Shown here: positions 9,362-19,900 of the stretch, piece by piece | Layout of the letters: each line of letters begins with the position of its first letter | How positions within the stretch are numbered: the stretch's first letter is position 1 | DNA from: Leptobrachium leishanense | Taxonomy: Eukaryota > Chordata > Amphibia > Anura > Megophryidae | Direction of reading: 5' to 3' | Length of the DNA: 64,000 nucleotides | Assembly: GCA_009667805.1 (NCBI GenBank) | Contig: CM019071.1 | Coordinates: 50,978,101-51,042,100, forward strand | Translations under genes and position numbers: made by a program | Notes under the pieces: model-generated | Told to the model about the DNA's origin: nothing | The model's input: the letters and a program-made list of their open reading frames with translations, nothing else | Database searches by the model: none

Positions 9362-12300
9362 ATGTCTGAAAGAACAAAAGGGACAGGCAGACGCTCCCAG
9401 ACACAGATAAGAGGGCAAGCAGCCCCTGTGTCGGGAGACTGTGCCTCTGGTCGTGGTGGACGTGGTGCATCCTCTGCAGGGGCACGCTTGTCGTTTCTAA
9501 CTGGTGCTGGCTGTCTTATTAAGCAGCAGCAACATACAGAGGATTTGGTGGATTGGCTAACCAGGCCATCCTCATCCTCCGAGTCCTCTGCCAGCCAGGC
9601 TTCTAGTGCTTTACAGTCCACCTCAGCTGCCAAAGCATCTAATGCAGCCTCCATGTCCACAGCTACTCCTGCCGTAGCCTCGCTATCACACATGGAGTCA
9701 GTTGAATTGTTTGACTACAATGACAGTGACATGCTGCTTGAGGATGCGCAGCAAGTACAGTGCTCTGATTCAATCTCTGAGGTTGAGGAAGGGAGTATAA
9801 TCAATCTAGATTAAGGGGGTGCCAGTGATGACACACAAATAACTGGCACTCATGTTGCCCCAGCAGCTGCAGCATACTGCCAAGTTGGCTCCAGTGACAA
9901 GGAGATAGGGGGTGAAGATGACATTGATGATGAGGTCACTGACTCCACCTGGGTGCCAGATCGAACTGAGGAATCAAGTGAGGAAGAGGAGGCACAGCAA
10001 ACAAGAGGCACAACATCTTCTATGACAAACCGTAGCACTATCCAGTCCAAGGCATCAGATGTCAGAGCTGCTCCGGGTGCAGAGCGCTGTTGTCTCAAAG
10101 CACACATGCAGGAACTCTGCTGTCTGCTGGGAGTTCTTTAAGAAATGTGCAGCAGACCCCACCGTTGCTATTTGTAATCTGTGTCAGATGAGGCTTAAGC
10201 GTGGGAAAGACACTGGACACTTGGGTACCACATGCTTGAGGCGACATATGACCTCCTGCCACACATGCCATTGGCACAAAACTTTGCGTAGGTCCTCCTC
10301 CTCCTCATCTGTCTCTACCCCCCCTGTATGTCCTGCCATGTCATTGCCTACAACCTCCACTGCCAGGGATGATGCTACAGTAATGGATGTACCAGGTCCT
10401 TCCTCACAATGTGACAGCATCCCATCAGCTGAAGATTTACGCAGTCAGATTACGTTGCTGCAGCTGCTGCAGCGTAAGAAAAAATATAGTCCCAACCATC
10501 CCCAAGCACAGTGTCTAAATGCCAGTTTAGCAAAATTACTTGCATTGCAGCTGCTGTTTTCCAGCTGGTGGACTCTGCTCCTTCCGTGAATTTGCTGAAT
10601 GTGCTGTACCACAGTGGCAGGTTCCAAAATGCCATTACTTTTCACGCAAGGCCATTCCAGCACTATACCAGCACGTGGAAGACAATGTTATCGAGTCATT
10701 GGGAATGGCAGTCAGCAGCAAGGTGCATGTGACTTTAGACACGTGGTCCAGCAAGCATGGACAGGGTCGTTACATTTCCTTCACGGCACACTGGGTAACT
10801 CTGATTGCAGCTGGGAGGGATCCAAGATGGGGCTCTGTGCTGGAGCTTGTTCATCCACCACGCCTCCAGAAAGCTGCTTGTATGAGGTCTGTCTGCTCCA
10901 CCACCACCACCTCTCCCTCTTCCTCCTCCTCCTCCTCCTTCTCTGTCTCTGGCGAAGTGACAGTTAAACCGATGCCTGACAGAGTCTACGCAATGGCTCA
11001 AGCAAAAAGAAGCCATACTGTGCTTGAGCTGGTTTGTTTAGGGGTCAGGAGCCACACTGGGCCAGAAATTCTGTCAGCTCTGCAGGGCCAGGTACAGAAA
11101 TGGTTAACACCACGCCAGCACGCCAGCTTGAGCTGGGAATGATTGTCTGTGATAATGGCAGCAACCTTCTCTCCGCCCTACGCAAGGGTAAATTGACGCA
11201 TGTACCATGCCTAGCACACGTCCTAAATCTGGTGGTACAGCGTTTCCTAACCAAGTAGCCAGGGCTGCCAGAGCTTCTCAGCCAGGCCAGAAAAGTCTGC
11301 AGCCACTTCAGACGGTCATTCCCAGCAAGCGTTCGCCTGGCAGAAATTCAGAGAGATTTCCACCTTCCCACAAACCGTCTGATCTGTGACATGCCCACCA
11401 GGTGGAACTCGAACATTAGCAATGCTGCAGCATCTGCACAAGCAGCAGAGGGCCATCAACGAGTACCTGTGTGAGTATGGCACAAGGACAGGTTCAGGTC
11501 AACTTGTTTTTTTTTACCCCCCGCAGTGGCTGATGATCAAGGATGCATTCACTGTACTGTCACCATTTGAGGAGGCAACGAGGATGGTGAGCAGGGACAG
11601 TGCATGCATCAGTGACACAATTCCTTTAGTGTTCCTGCTGGAGCACACTCTGCGGGGAATTATAGATGTGGCTCTAGAGGCAGAGCAGCGGGAGGAAGAG
11701 GAGGCCTTCCCTAGCTCTCAAGGCCCCAGTCTTTCTGCAGACAGCATTCCAGCGGGTCCTACTCAGATCAGACAGGAGGAGGATGAGGAGGAGGAATATT
11801 TAAGTAGTGGGAGCATTGAAGGTGGGGATTCCTCAAGGGAGGGTTTCGTGTGCACAGAAACACAAGGGCTAGTGCGTGGCTGGGAGGAGGAAGTGTACGA
11901 TGGGGTCATAATCATTGACCAGGAAGACTCGGAAGCTAATGCCACCTCCAACCTACGCTGCATGGGCTCCCTTATAATGCAAAGCCTGCTAAAGGACCCC
12001 CAGGATTCGTGCTATCAAGGAGAGGGATCATTACTGGTTGGCAACCCTTCTTGATCCACAATACAAGGGTAAAGTTGCAGAGCTCATCCTTCGCACACAG
12101 AGGGAGCACAGGATGAAAAAACTTGAGGACGCTCTAAAGCAACACTTGGTAACCTACCAGTGCCTGGAAAGGTGTTACACAAGTGATGATGACACACGTG
12201 CTTCTGAGGCTGCGGATGATCAGAGGAAAAGTGGTGAAGGCCAGGGCCGCTTGACTGATTCATTTTTAGTAATTTTTTTAGTCCACGACGCCCAGGGACG

Positions 12301-12609
12301 TCAAATGTAGGCACCCATTGCCAGCGTCTTCACCATATGGTGCAGGACTACCTAGGGGCAAGGGCAGACCTGGATACCTTTCCAGCAGATGATCCACTGG
12401 CTTACTGGATGTTGAGATCTGATCACTGGCCAGAGCTTAGCCAATATGCTATGCAGCTTCTAGTTTGCTCTTCATCCAGCGTGCTTTCCGAAAGGACGTT
12501 CAGTGCCGCTGGAGGTTTTGTCACAGACAAAAGAGTGCGTCTGTCCACCGACTCTGTAAACCGGCTGACATTTATAAAAATGAATCAGTCCTGGATCAGC
12601 AGTTATTAA
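9362..12609 (+). pseudogene. hAT1 transposase (BED finger + hAT catalytic + hATC), broken
   Basis: Cut-and-paste transposase. The ATG at 9362 starts a Ser/Ala-rich N-terminus shared by all copies here. A nonsense codon at 9812-9814 replaces a GAA found in hAT2. A BED zinc finger follows (10128-10262: WEFFKK, CNLC, LRRHMTSCH). The catalytic domain shows VTLDTWSS (first Asp, about 10735), IVCDNGSN (second Asp, about 11143), CLAHVLNLVVQ and MPTRWNS (about 11390). An acidic insertion follows (11680-11940), then the hATC dimerisation block SVLSERTFSAAGGF (about 12480) and the stop after WISSY at 12607. Several frameshifts (near 10075, 10135, 10560, 11130, 11255, 12030, 12150) separate these pieces. 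Inactive. Confidence 0.92.
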
Positions 12610-13071
12610 TCCCCTGATGCTGACGTAACGGAATAGATCGGGGATGTCTTCTGCATTCACATAACCTCCAGCACTGAATTCTTCCACAATACCACAAAAG
12701 GGTTACGGTGTGAAGGCACTTGCTGCAATGAAAGGCGCAATATTTGGCTGCGATGACGCCTGTGCCACATCTTTATCATTTTAATTTTTTTGAACCACAG
12801 GGTCCACCCCTGCATTCTTCCACAATACTACAGAGGGGTTACTGTATTATAGTACTTGCTGGCCTGGCAGTCTGGCACCAAAAGCACAATATCTAGGTGC
12901 ACTGACGCCTTTAACAAATGTATATCTTTTTAATATAGGACAGCATGGTCCACCCCTGCACTCTTCCACAATACCACAGAGGGGTGACTGTATGAATGCA
13001 CTTGCTGGCCTGGCACCAAAAGCACAATATCTGGGTGCACTGCCACTAACGCCTGTATCAGATTCATATCC
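12610..13071 (+). repeat. hAT1 3' region with ~110-140-bp repeated modules
   Basis: Non-coding part between the transposase stop and the right terminal block. Modules with CTCTTCCACAATACCACAGAGGGGTTACTGTAT, GCACTTGCTGGCCTGGCACC and AAAAGCACAATATCTGGGTGCACTG recur three times. Equivalent modules lie in hAT3 at 48580-48960. No gene seen. Confidence 0.8.
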
Positions 13072-13687
13072 TTAGAGGGGTTACTGTGTGACGGCACTGT
13101 TGCCGACGCTAAAGGACCAATTTTAAAGCACCTATTGTTACTTTCATCCAAAGCCTGCATAAGTTTCACAATAATTTAGCCAAAAAATCACTAAACCTTT
13201 TCTACGTGTCCGAAAATGTCTCCTCTTTTCATACAGACTGCCGCCCCAAGCAGTTGTTTATGGATAGATTAAAGGAAAAGCATTTACCGTCATTTGAAAC
13301 GTCATTTTTTTTGTTTTTAAGTGTTTCTATACATCCTAGAAATCCGCCACTTCACGGGCAGGTTATGGGAACCTCCTAGGCACGATATTTGAAGGAATTT
13401 TTTGTTTTTATTTTTAACCCCTATTTCATGGAAAACTCACTGTCCCTTTTAAAAAACTTTTTTTTTTTACTTTTTGTCCTTGTTTCCTGTCCCCCAGGGC
13501 ACTACCCGGACCCCATACACCTTTTATGGCAAATATATAGCATATATGCCCTCTTGGAGGGCACTCTTAAAACCGAATTTTCAGCCCCATTGACTTGTAT
13601 TGAGTTCGAGTTCGGATTCGAACATTTGGAAAGTTCGGGTTCGAATACGAACCGAACTAGGGTGTTCGGCTCATCCCAAATCCCTAG

Positions 13688-14034
13688 TAGGGATATTCTA
13701 TTGAAAAATATATTCCCTTTTTCTGCCCTTAAATAATTGGGCAGATCCTGCAAGCAGCTGCAACCCAATTACTATTATTTTTCTTTTTCAGGTGAATTTA
13801 TTCACTTTTTGTCCCTCTCCGCACCCCTGCTCCCCACTTCGGCATGAGGACGCCTGAACCTGGAAGACCCGGAAGCTTTTTCATTGCCCATATGCAACTT
13901 ATGTAGCAGAGAAACTGTGAATTGGGCAGCGCTACGGGACTCGCACACTTTACTCAAGTTCCATAGTGCCTGCGCAGAGCACAGGTCCAAGCCATCGGCT
14001 GCCTCTCTCAGAACGCTCGCTACAGTGATTGGTT
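13688..14034. other. Unassigned stretch right of hAT1
   Basis: The first bases continue the pre-insertion flank of the older hAT copy (TAGGGATATTCTATTG). No repeat in this window matches the rest. It contains a polypyrimidine tract followed by CAG (TTTTTCTTTTTCAG, about 13778-13791) but no convincing exon after it. No gene is called. Confidence 0.4.
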
Positions 14035-14345
14035 TCAGAGGGTGATGGCGGCCACTCTCTGTGTGACATCACTAGTGACAGGTGACATCACTGCTCTATA
14101 ACCGTGGAGAGCCAGGTTGGAAATCCGGCCAGAGCACCTCTCCAGTAAGTGTCCTTGGGCGAGACACCTAATGGTACATACTTGCATATCACCAGTATCA
14201 ATTGTGGAGTACAGTGGTAACGTCTCTACCCTTCGACCATGGAGAAGCAGGTCAAAATCCCATTCAGCACATCCCTCCAATACAACTGTCGATAAGTCTC
14301 AACTTTACGAGAAGCGGGTTCAACCTAATCACCAGGTCGCTGCTC
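14035..14345 (+). repeat. Repeated tRNA-like modules, possible tRNA-related SINE
   Basis: Three successive segments resemble a tRNA 3' half: AACCGTGGAGAGCCAGGTTGGAAATCC (near 14100-14126), CGACCATGGAGAAGCAGGTCAAAATCCC (near 14236-14263) and GAAGCGGGTTCAACC (near 14313). Each has a B-box-like GGTTC/GGTCA..TCC core. A GTGTCCTTGGGCGAGACACCTAA segment (14148-14170) is typical of tRNA-associated repeats. No complete cloverleaf could be drawn, so a functional tRNA gene is not claimed. Confidence 0.45.
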
Positions 14346-14349
14346 TACA

Positions 14350-14475
14350 ATCATGGAAAGCTGTCACACCTCAAAAACTGCTCAGGAACTGTTTGAGGAA
14401 CACGTCATAGATTTCAAGAAGTTGTCTTTGCCCCCAGATTCCCCAGATCTCAATCCGATCGATTATGTGTGGGAT
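14350..14475 (+). pseudogene. Tc1/mariner-like DDE transposase fragment
   Basis: A short frame reads TAQELFEEHVIDFKKLSLPPDSPDLNPIDYVWD. The segment SPDLNPID..WD matches the second catalytic Asp neighbourhood of Tc1/mariner transposases, where it is followed by the third acidic residue. Only about 40 residues remain and the LTR-like sequence starts immediately after, so this is a relic. Family assignment rests on that one motif. Confidence 0.6.
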
Positions 14476-15560
14476 TGTCATATCCTCAGCCCCTGCTGTG
14501 CTGCCCGGGGGTCTGGGCAAGTGCCCTGGGCAAGTGCCAAGAGCTGTCCGAATGCCAGCACCAGGAAATGGCCGAGCGGCATCTGAGGGGGCGGGGCCTG
14601 GCATGGTCACGAGGAACCGCCGGGTTTAAAACCGGGTGCGAGGAGTTGCCTCGTCGCCCTTTCGTGGAGTTCTGTTCCCAGATCGCTAAGCTGATTCTGT
14701 TTATTGATTCTGTTGCCAATCCATTTCTGAATACGATCCCTGCTCCTGATTTTTGGCCCGGCTTGTTTTTGACCATTCTAATTGCTGCTCGATTGCGATC
14801 GCCTGTGTTGTGCTTTGGTGGTTTAACCCCATGTTTGCCATTGGGGTGTTTACACGTTACGGGGGTGTTGTCCCTTCTCGTTTTGGGGTATCGTCTGTGG
14901 CTGAATTAGGTTACTATACCCAACCCAGGGCTCATGTTTCTTTGCCACATACTTCTGTGAAAACTGCGATCGAAAGATACTGTTTATATTCATCCTATGT
15001 TCAGTGTGCTCAAACCGCCAAATATACTCTATACTGTACCAGCGATGGACCCCTATGTTTATATGTCACCTCTGAATATCATAAGGTACCGCTGACCTGC
15101 TCCAGATTATCAGAAAACATTAAATCTGCACATTTCCTGACTGCCCTGCAGTCCGTACAATTCACCAACTGTCTGAAGTATCTTTGTGTTTCTGAATGTG
15201 CTCTAAGTTGTCTATCGGTCTCGAAACCTTTAGTGCTTAGTAGCAACTCAGTTGTTCGCCCATCCTCTCTGACTCGCGTGTATAAATCTGTGTATACCTA
15301 GCAGTGTGCAAACGTCAAGCAGATTTGTCAGTCCTTAAAGATCTCAACTTCGCTACTCCTTGGTGGGCGCTAATCCCCATTTACAGGGATGTAGCGAACA
15401 ACAAATTTGATTCATAGAGCCCCCACCTCACAACGTGCAGAACTTAAAGGACCTGCTGCTAATGTCTTGGTACCAGATACAAGGGCTTGTGGAGTCCATG
15501 CTGTGACGCATCAGCATGAGTGGGACCTGCACCATATTAGGCTGGGGGGGGGGAATGTTG
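14476..15560 (+). mobile_element. LTR-retrotransposon fragment related to the G1 LTR
   Basis: Starts TGTCATATCCTCAGCCCC and runs parallel to the G1 LTR that starts at 16500: GGGGGTCTGGGCAAG, GGCATCTGAGGGGGCGGGG, a TTTAAAA-containing block, GTGGAGTT, then a T/C-rich downstream part with CTCAACT.CGCTACTC near 15346. After about 15400 similarity to G1 is lost. The segment to 15560 ends with a G9 tract (15543-15551) that could be a polypurine tract remnant. The long frames here (182 codons at 14753) carry no recognised domain and are treated as non-coding LTR sequence. Confidence 0.65.
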
Positions 15561-16072
15561 TGGCTGATCAGTATAATTGTTTTTTCACAATATAAATATG
15601 AAAACAAAACGTAAAGATAATTATGATGTATTTTGTTAGAATTACATTTATGGTAGAAGTAAACACAGAAAAAATCTTCAAGATAAGGATCTGTAGTGAC
15701 ATAACTCGTATAAACATACTCTTTTTCACTAATTCTTCTCTTTCTTTGTCTTTTCTCTCCTGTCTCTTGGTAGAGGATATGCCCAGTTACACCTATAATG
15801 TATGGCTGATCTCTCGGTGACCCATGGGTTGGGTGGCACATTCTTCAGGTTAGAGTCACATGTTTATTTAAGTCATCAGTTAGGGCATCAGTTATCCATA
15901 ATAATTTATTCAGATAATTAAGATATTTTCCTCATCCCGTGTCATGGATATCTTTGCATCAACATTGTATAAATGGGTTTTGCCTTAATCAAGTTTCAGT
16001 GATAGATCCCAAATTAATTGTAATGAATTGTAATGAATTGTAATGAATTGTAATTTATGGAGCCTGGGAGAG
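15561..16072. other. Putative host upstream region
   Basis: No similarity to any repeat in the window. AT-rich, with a short tandem array of TGTAATGAAT-type 10-bp units at about 16017-16056 just upstream of the TATA box. It is interpreted as the proximal promoter flank of the exon at 16167. No individual factor site could be supported. Confidence 0.4.
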
Positions 16073-16080
16073 TATAAATA
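16073..16080 (+). promoter_or_regulatory. TATA box (TATAAATA) of the candidate host gene
   Basis: A consensus TATAAATA is followed at the expected distance (about 30 bp, near 16104) by a purine-rich potential start and a short 5' leader of about 60 bp ending at a strong-context ATG. Spacing and composition fit an RNA polymerase II core promoter. Start site is inferred, not observed. Confidence 0.5.
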
Positions 16081-16166
16081 TTACAAGGCAGAGCATTTTA
16101 TGTCAGTGCGGTCCAGAGGTCAGCATCATCACCTTTAGATTGAGGAAAGTCCCCGACGCAGAAGCA

Positions 16167-16215
16167 ATGGGAGCCCGAGGAATATTTATCTTACTTCTCC
16201 TGCTGATGAAAGCTG
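16167..16215 (+). CDS. Candidate first coding exon: signal peptide, phase-1 donor
   Basis: The ATG at 16167 has G at -3 and G at +4. It encodes MGARGIFILLLLLMKA followed by one base, then GTAAGT (16216-16221), a consensus splice donor, so the intron is phase 1. The peptide has a short polar/basic start and a hydrophobic Ile/Leu core, as in a secretory signal. A short leader exon with a phase-1 donor is the usual first exon of immunoglobulin-superfamily and MHC class I genes; which family this is cannot be told from 16 codons. A TATA box lies 87 bp upstream of the ATG. No downstream exon was found in the window, which on this strand is filled with transposons. Chance occurrence remains possible. 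Confidence 0.45.
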
Positions 16216-16316
16216 GTAAGTCTGAAACACAGGGGTTACGGGAGCGGGAACACTGGGAGTGCGGCTCCTGTCTTACAGGTATAGGTGGAATGGGTCCCAC
16301 ACTTGTCTCTTATTAG

Positions 16317-16499
16317 TAGTGATGGGCCGAACACCCCTGTGTTCGGTTCGTATACGAACATTAGAACAGCCCAAATGTTCGACTACGAACTCGAACACAA
16401 TGCAACCCTATATTGGGTCAAACACGCAAGATGTGTTCACAGTTCTCCTAAATGTACCGGCAGCTGCCGGTACATTTAGGAGACCTGTGGCTGCAGCCC
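16317..16499 (+). mobile_element. Terminal fragment of another hAT-like family with a perfect 38-nt palindrome
   Basis: Begins TAGTGATGGGCCGAACAC and shows the GTTCGGTTCG/CGAACTCGAACAC composition of hAT left ends, but differs from hAT1-6. A perfect palindrome with 19-nt arms spans 16445-16482 (CTCCTAAATGTACCGGCAG and its complement). The G1 LTR begins directly after it at 16500. No transposase. Confidence 0.6.
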
Positions 16500-16937
16500 T
16501 GTTACATCCTCAGCCCCCACTGTGCCCCCTGGGGGGTCTGGGCAAGAAGGGGGGACTGCTGGCAGATCGGCATCTGAGGGGGGCGGGGTCAGGTGTAGTT
16601 ACCAGGAGCCACAGGCTTTAAAACAGGGCTCTAGGAATGGCCTCATCGCCCTGTTGTGGAGTTTATTTCATGTGCCGCTATTTCTTTTTTCAATATAAAA
16701 GTTTTTATTAAGTACCAGTAATAAGCGTAACGTAACATAGAATTGGCAGTATGGGTCACGCAGGACCAGTCGGCATGAAAATTATACATGAAAATGAAGG
16801 TGAGCACCAATCAGTAAAATACAGTACTTGAATTTTTATACTATGTATCTACCTAAAGTTAACAGTGAAGAGGAAGAAGGAAAGAAAGAAGGAAAGAAAG
16901 AAAAGAAAAGAAAAGAAAAGACATGGTTCATTTTACA

Positions 16938-19900
16938 TTATACCACAGTTCCAGAGGATCTGAAGGACACCCAGCCATCCCACGTATCATGGTGCAACAT
17001 GAGAGTATCTCGAGCTGCAGCAAACATTTCTTCATACATGTGTATATTATCAAGACGTGTCAATACTTCAGGGATGATAGGGGCAGAAGATGACCGCCAA
17101 TGACTAGCTAGGGCTAATTTGGCAACCCCCATAATAGCAGAGATCAGCCCTCTAGGGGACAATGGAATATTAGTAGGGAGGAAGTGTAACAGGTAAGTTT
17201 CAGGGTTTAGGGGAACCTCTATCGAAGTGCATAATTTGATTAACCGGCGGATCGCATCCCAATAGGGGCTAATTTTCGGGCATGACCAGAAAATATGGAG
17301 GAGCGAACCCTTATCCACCGAACAGCGCCAGCATAGTTCCGAACCCTTTGAGAAATGTCGCAATCTGGACGGGGTAAGGTACCAACGATATAACAATTTA
17401 AGATGCGCCTCCCGCATGCCAGTACTACGCGATAACTTATATACTGAGGACGTGGCATAAGCCCAGTCCTCCTGCGAGAAGGTCATGTTCAGTTCTTTTT
17501 CCCATCTCGACATATATGGTAATTTCCGTAGTTTAGGGGGAGATAGCATACTTCGGTAACATAGAGACAGCGGTTTGGCTGAGCTTTTTTTTCCTAGACA
17601 AAGCCTATGAAAGGCTGTGGCCTCCAACATAGGGATCACTGCAACCCTCTTGGATAGCAGGATGTGCTTAATTCGTAAATAGGTGAACAGTTCTTTCGAA
17701 GGAATACCATATTCCTGGACTAAATCTGGGAAGTGCTTAATAGTGGTTAGAGTAAGTAGGTGTTGGATAAGGGTTACTCCCTGGAGTATCCAGGGTGCCA
17801 GGTGTAAGTCGGGGGATAGACTGCTGAGAAAGCTAAGAGGCGCAAAACTGAGTGGGTGAAAGGGCTTAAGTAAGGGTCTACCCCACTGCCGCCAAGTCAG
17901 GATTGAAAGGTAGGAAGAGGGAAGTATTCCTCCCATTTTGCTCCTGGGAAGGAGGTCATACCACATAAAATCATGAATGGTGTTAGGGGAGACTACAGCA
18001 TTTTCTAAGCGTAACCACAGTGGGGGTTCTACTGCATGTAGTGCAGCTAGCAGTTGAGCTAGCAGAGACACTCTATGATATTTTAAGAGATCAGGAAATC
18101 CAAGACCACCCAGCTTGGTCGAGGCAGTCACAGCAGTAGCCGAAATCCTGAGTGGTTTTCGTTTCCAAATGTGGGCAAACAATAAACGTTGCATTCTTGT
18201 CAGGAGGTAGGTAGGGAGGAAAAACTGGAACGTTACGGAAGTAATATAGAATCTGTGGGAGGATTGTCATTTTTAAAGATGCCATGCGGCCTAACCAGGA
18301 CAGCTCCACCGTTCGCCACAACGGAAGGGCTTGAGTCTTACTAACATTGTTCTTATAATATGATAGCTGGCCGTACCTAGTTAGCAGAGTAAAAAGAGGG
18401 GGTAGGGAGGTCTCCGGGTCAGAAAGGTAAAGAAGTATGTCGTCTGCGAATAAAGCTAGTTTTTGTTCACCTGCAGGGGTGGTTAAGCCAGAGATCAGCG
18501 GGTTTAATCTTAAATGGGATGCTAGAGGCTCCAGGGCTAGTACAAATATTAAGGGAGATAAGGGGCAACCTTGACGCGTACCATTGGTTATTTGAAAAAT
18601 CGGTGATAAAAATCCCATGCTCAAAACGTTCGCCGAAGGGGCAGAGTACAAAGCCATAATGCTCCAAATAAATGGGGCTGGGAACAGAAAGGCCTCTAAC
18701 GCCTGATGCAAAAAGCCCCAATGCATGCGATCAAAGGCTTTTCTGCATCTAGTGAAAGTAGAAGCCCTGGGTCACCCGATCTATTTGCTAGGTCTATGAT
18801 GTCAAAAAGACGGCAAGTGTTGTCGCAAGTCTGTCGCCCCGGTACAAACCCTGTTTGGTCTGGGTGTATTAATTTAGGAAGCAGAGGCGCAATGCGGGAT
18901 GCAAGTAATTTCGCATAAAGCTTAATATCCACATTAAGCAGGGAAATAGGACGGAAATTTGCGCAGTGTGTGGGGGGTTTACCGGGTTTAGGGAGAGTAA
19001 TCACAGTAGCCAGAAGCATCTCCGGAGGAACTTGGCCTGTTAGTTTAATATGATTAAAAAAACCAGTGAGGGTAGGTGTGAGTTCCGAGGCAGATTTTTG
19101 ATAATACAAGTTGGTCAATCCATCAGGGCCTGGCGCTTTACCTTTCGGGAGAGCACAGATTGCTTTACTAATCTCCTCTTCCAAAAATGGGCCGAGCAAA
19201 TCCACTTGCTGAGAGGAAGACAGGGTTGGCAGGCGCGCCTCCTCTAGAAAAGTGGAGATATTCTCTTTTTGTGGGGACAGAACAGCTGGGTCAGAGCCAA
19301 GATTATATAAGGATCCATAGTAATGGGCAAACTCTGAAACAATCAGCGTCGGATCCCTCACCTGTCCGCCTCTCGAGCATTCGACTTGTGTGATCTTAGT
19401 GTGAAGACGCTTAGCTCTTAGTTTAGATGCCAGTAGTTTCCCCGACTTGTTCCCCATGGTATACAAAGCATAATTGAGCTTGCGTAACGATCGTTCCATC
19501 ACCTGCAAGTTCAGGTGTTCCAACTCTTTCCTCAAGGAAAGCAAGTCAGAGGCAACTTTCAGAGTTGTCTGAGTCTTATTTAGAGATTCTAGGGCATCGA
19601 TCTGCTGTAAGATAGATGCTATTTTAACCCCTTAGTGACCGGGCGGTTTTACACAAATCCGTCTTTTAGTGACCGCTGCTGTTTTTACGTTTCTGCGCAG
19701 TTAGTGTTTAGGTCAAATTTTCCTCTTACTCGTTTATTCGACCCACACATATTATACACCCTTTTTCCCGCCATTAAATGGACTTTCTAGAAATACCATT
19801 ATTTCCATCATATCGAATAATTTACTATAAAAAAAATATGAAATATGAGGAAAAAAATGGTAAAAACACACTTTTTCGTAATTTAATCCCCAAAATCTAC

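Larger units (their letters stand above)
7403..13679 (+). mobile_element. hAT1: hAT transposon with BED-type transposase, both ends present
   Basis: Runs from TAGGGATGAGC at 7403 to GCTCATCCCAA at 13679, imperfect terminal inverted repeats. It is flanked by an exact 8-bp duplication ATCCCTAG at 7395-7402 and 13680-13687, the length typical of hAT. Length is 6277 bp including a 589-bp solo LTR. Contents in order: GTTCG-rich left end, solo LTR, subterminal tandem repeats, transposase frame (9362-12609), repetitive 3' region and right end. The target was the right end of another hAT copy. Confidence 0.96.

Noticed and set aside
12038..12310. Separate short genes within hAT copies
   Set aside because: Each aligns to a section of the hAT transposase in another copy; they are pieces of one broken gene.
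13778..13800. Polypyrimidine tract plus CAG as a splice acceptor
   Set aside because: No plausible coding exon or donor follows, and there is no upstream exon on this strand.
14035..14345. Functional tRNA genes
   Set aside because: No complete acceptor stem or cloverleaf could be drawn for any of the three modules.
14753..15301. 182-codon frame as a host gene
   Set aside because: It lies in sequence parallel to the G1 LTR, has no domain and is not conserved as a frame in the related LTR.
18706..18918. Plus-strand frames across the L1 ORF2 regions
   Set aside because: Antisense shadows of the minus-strand reverse transcriptase.
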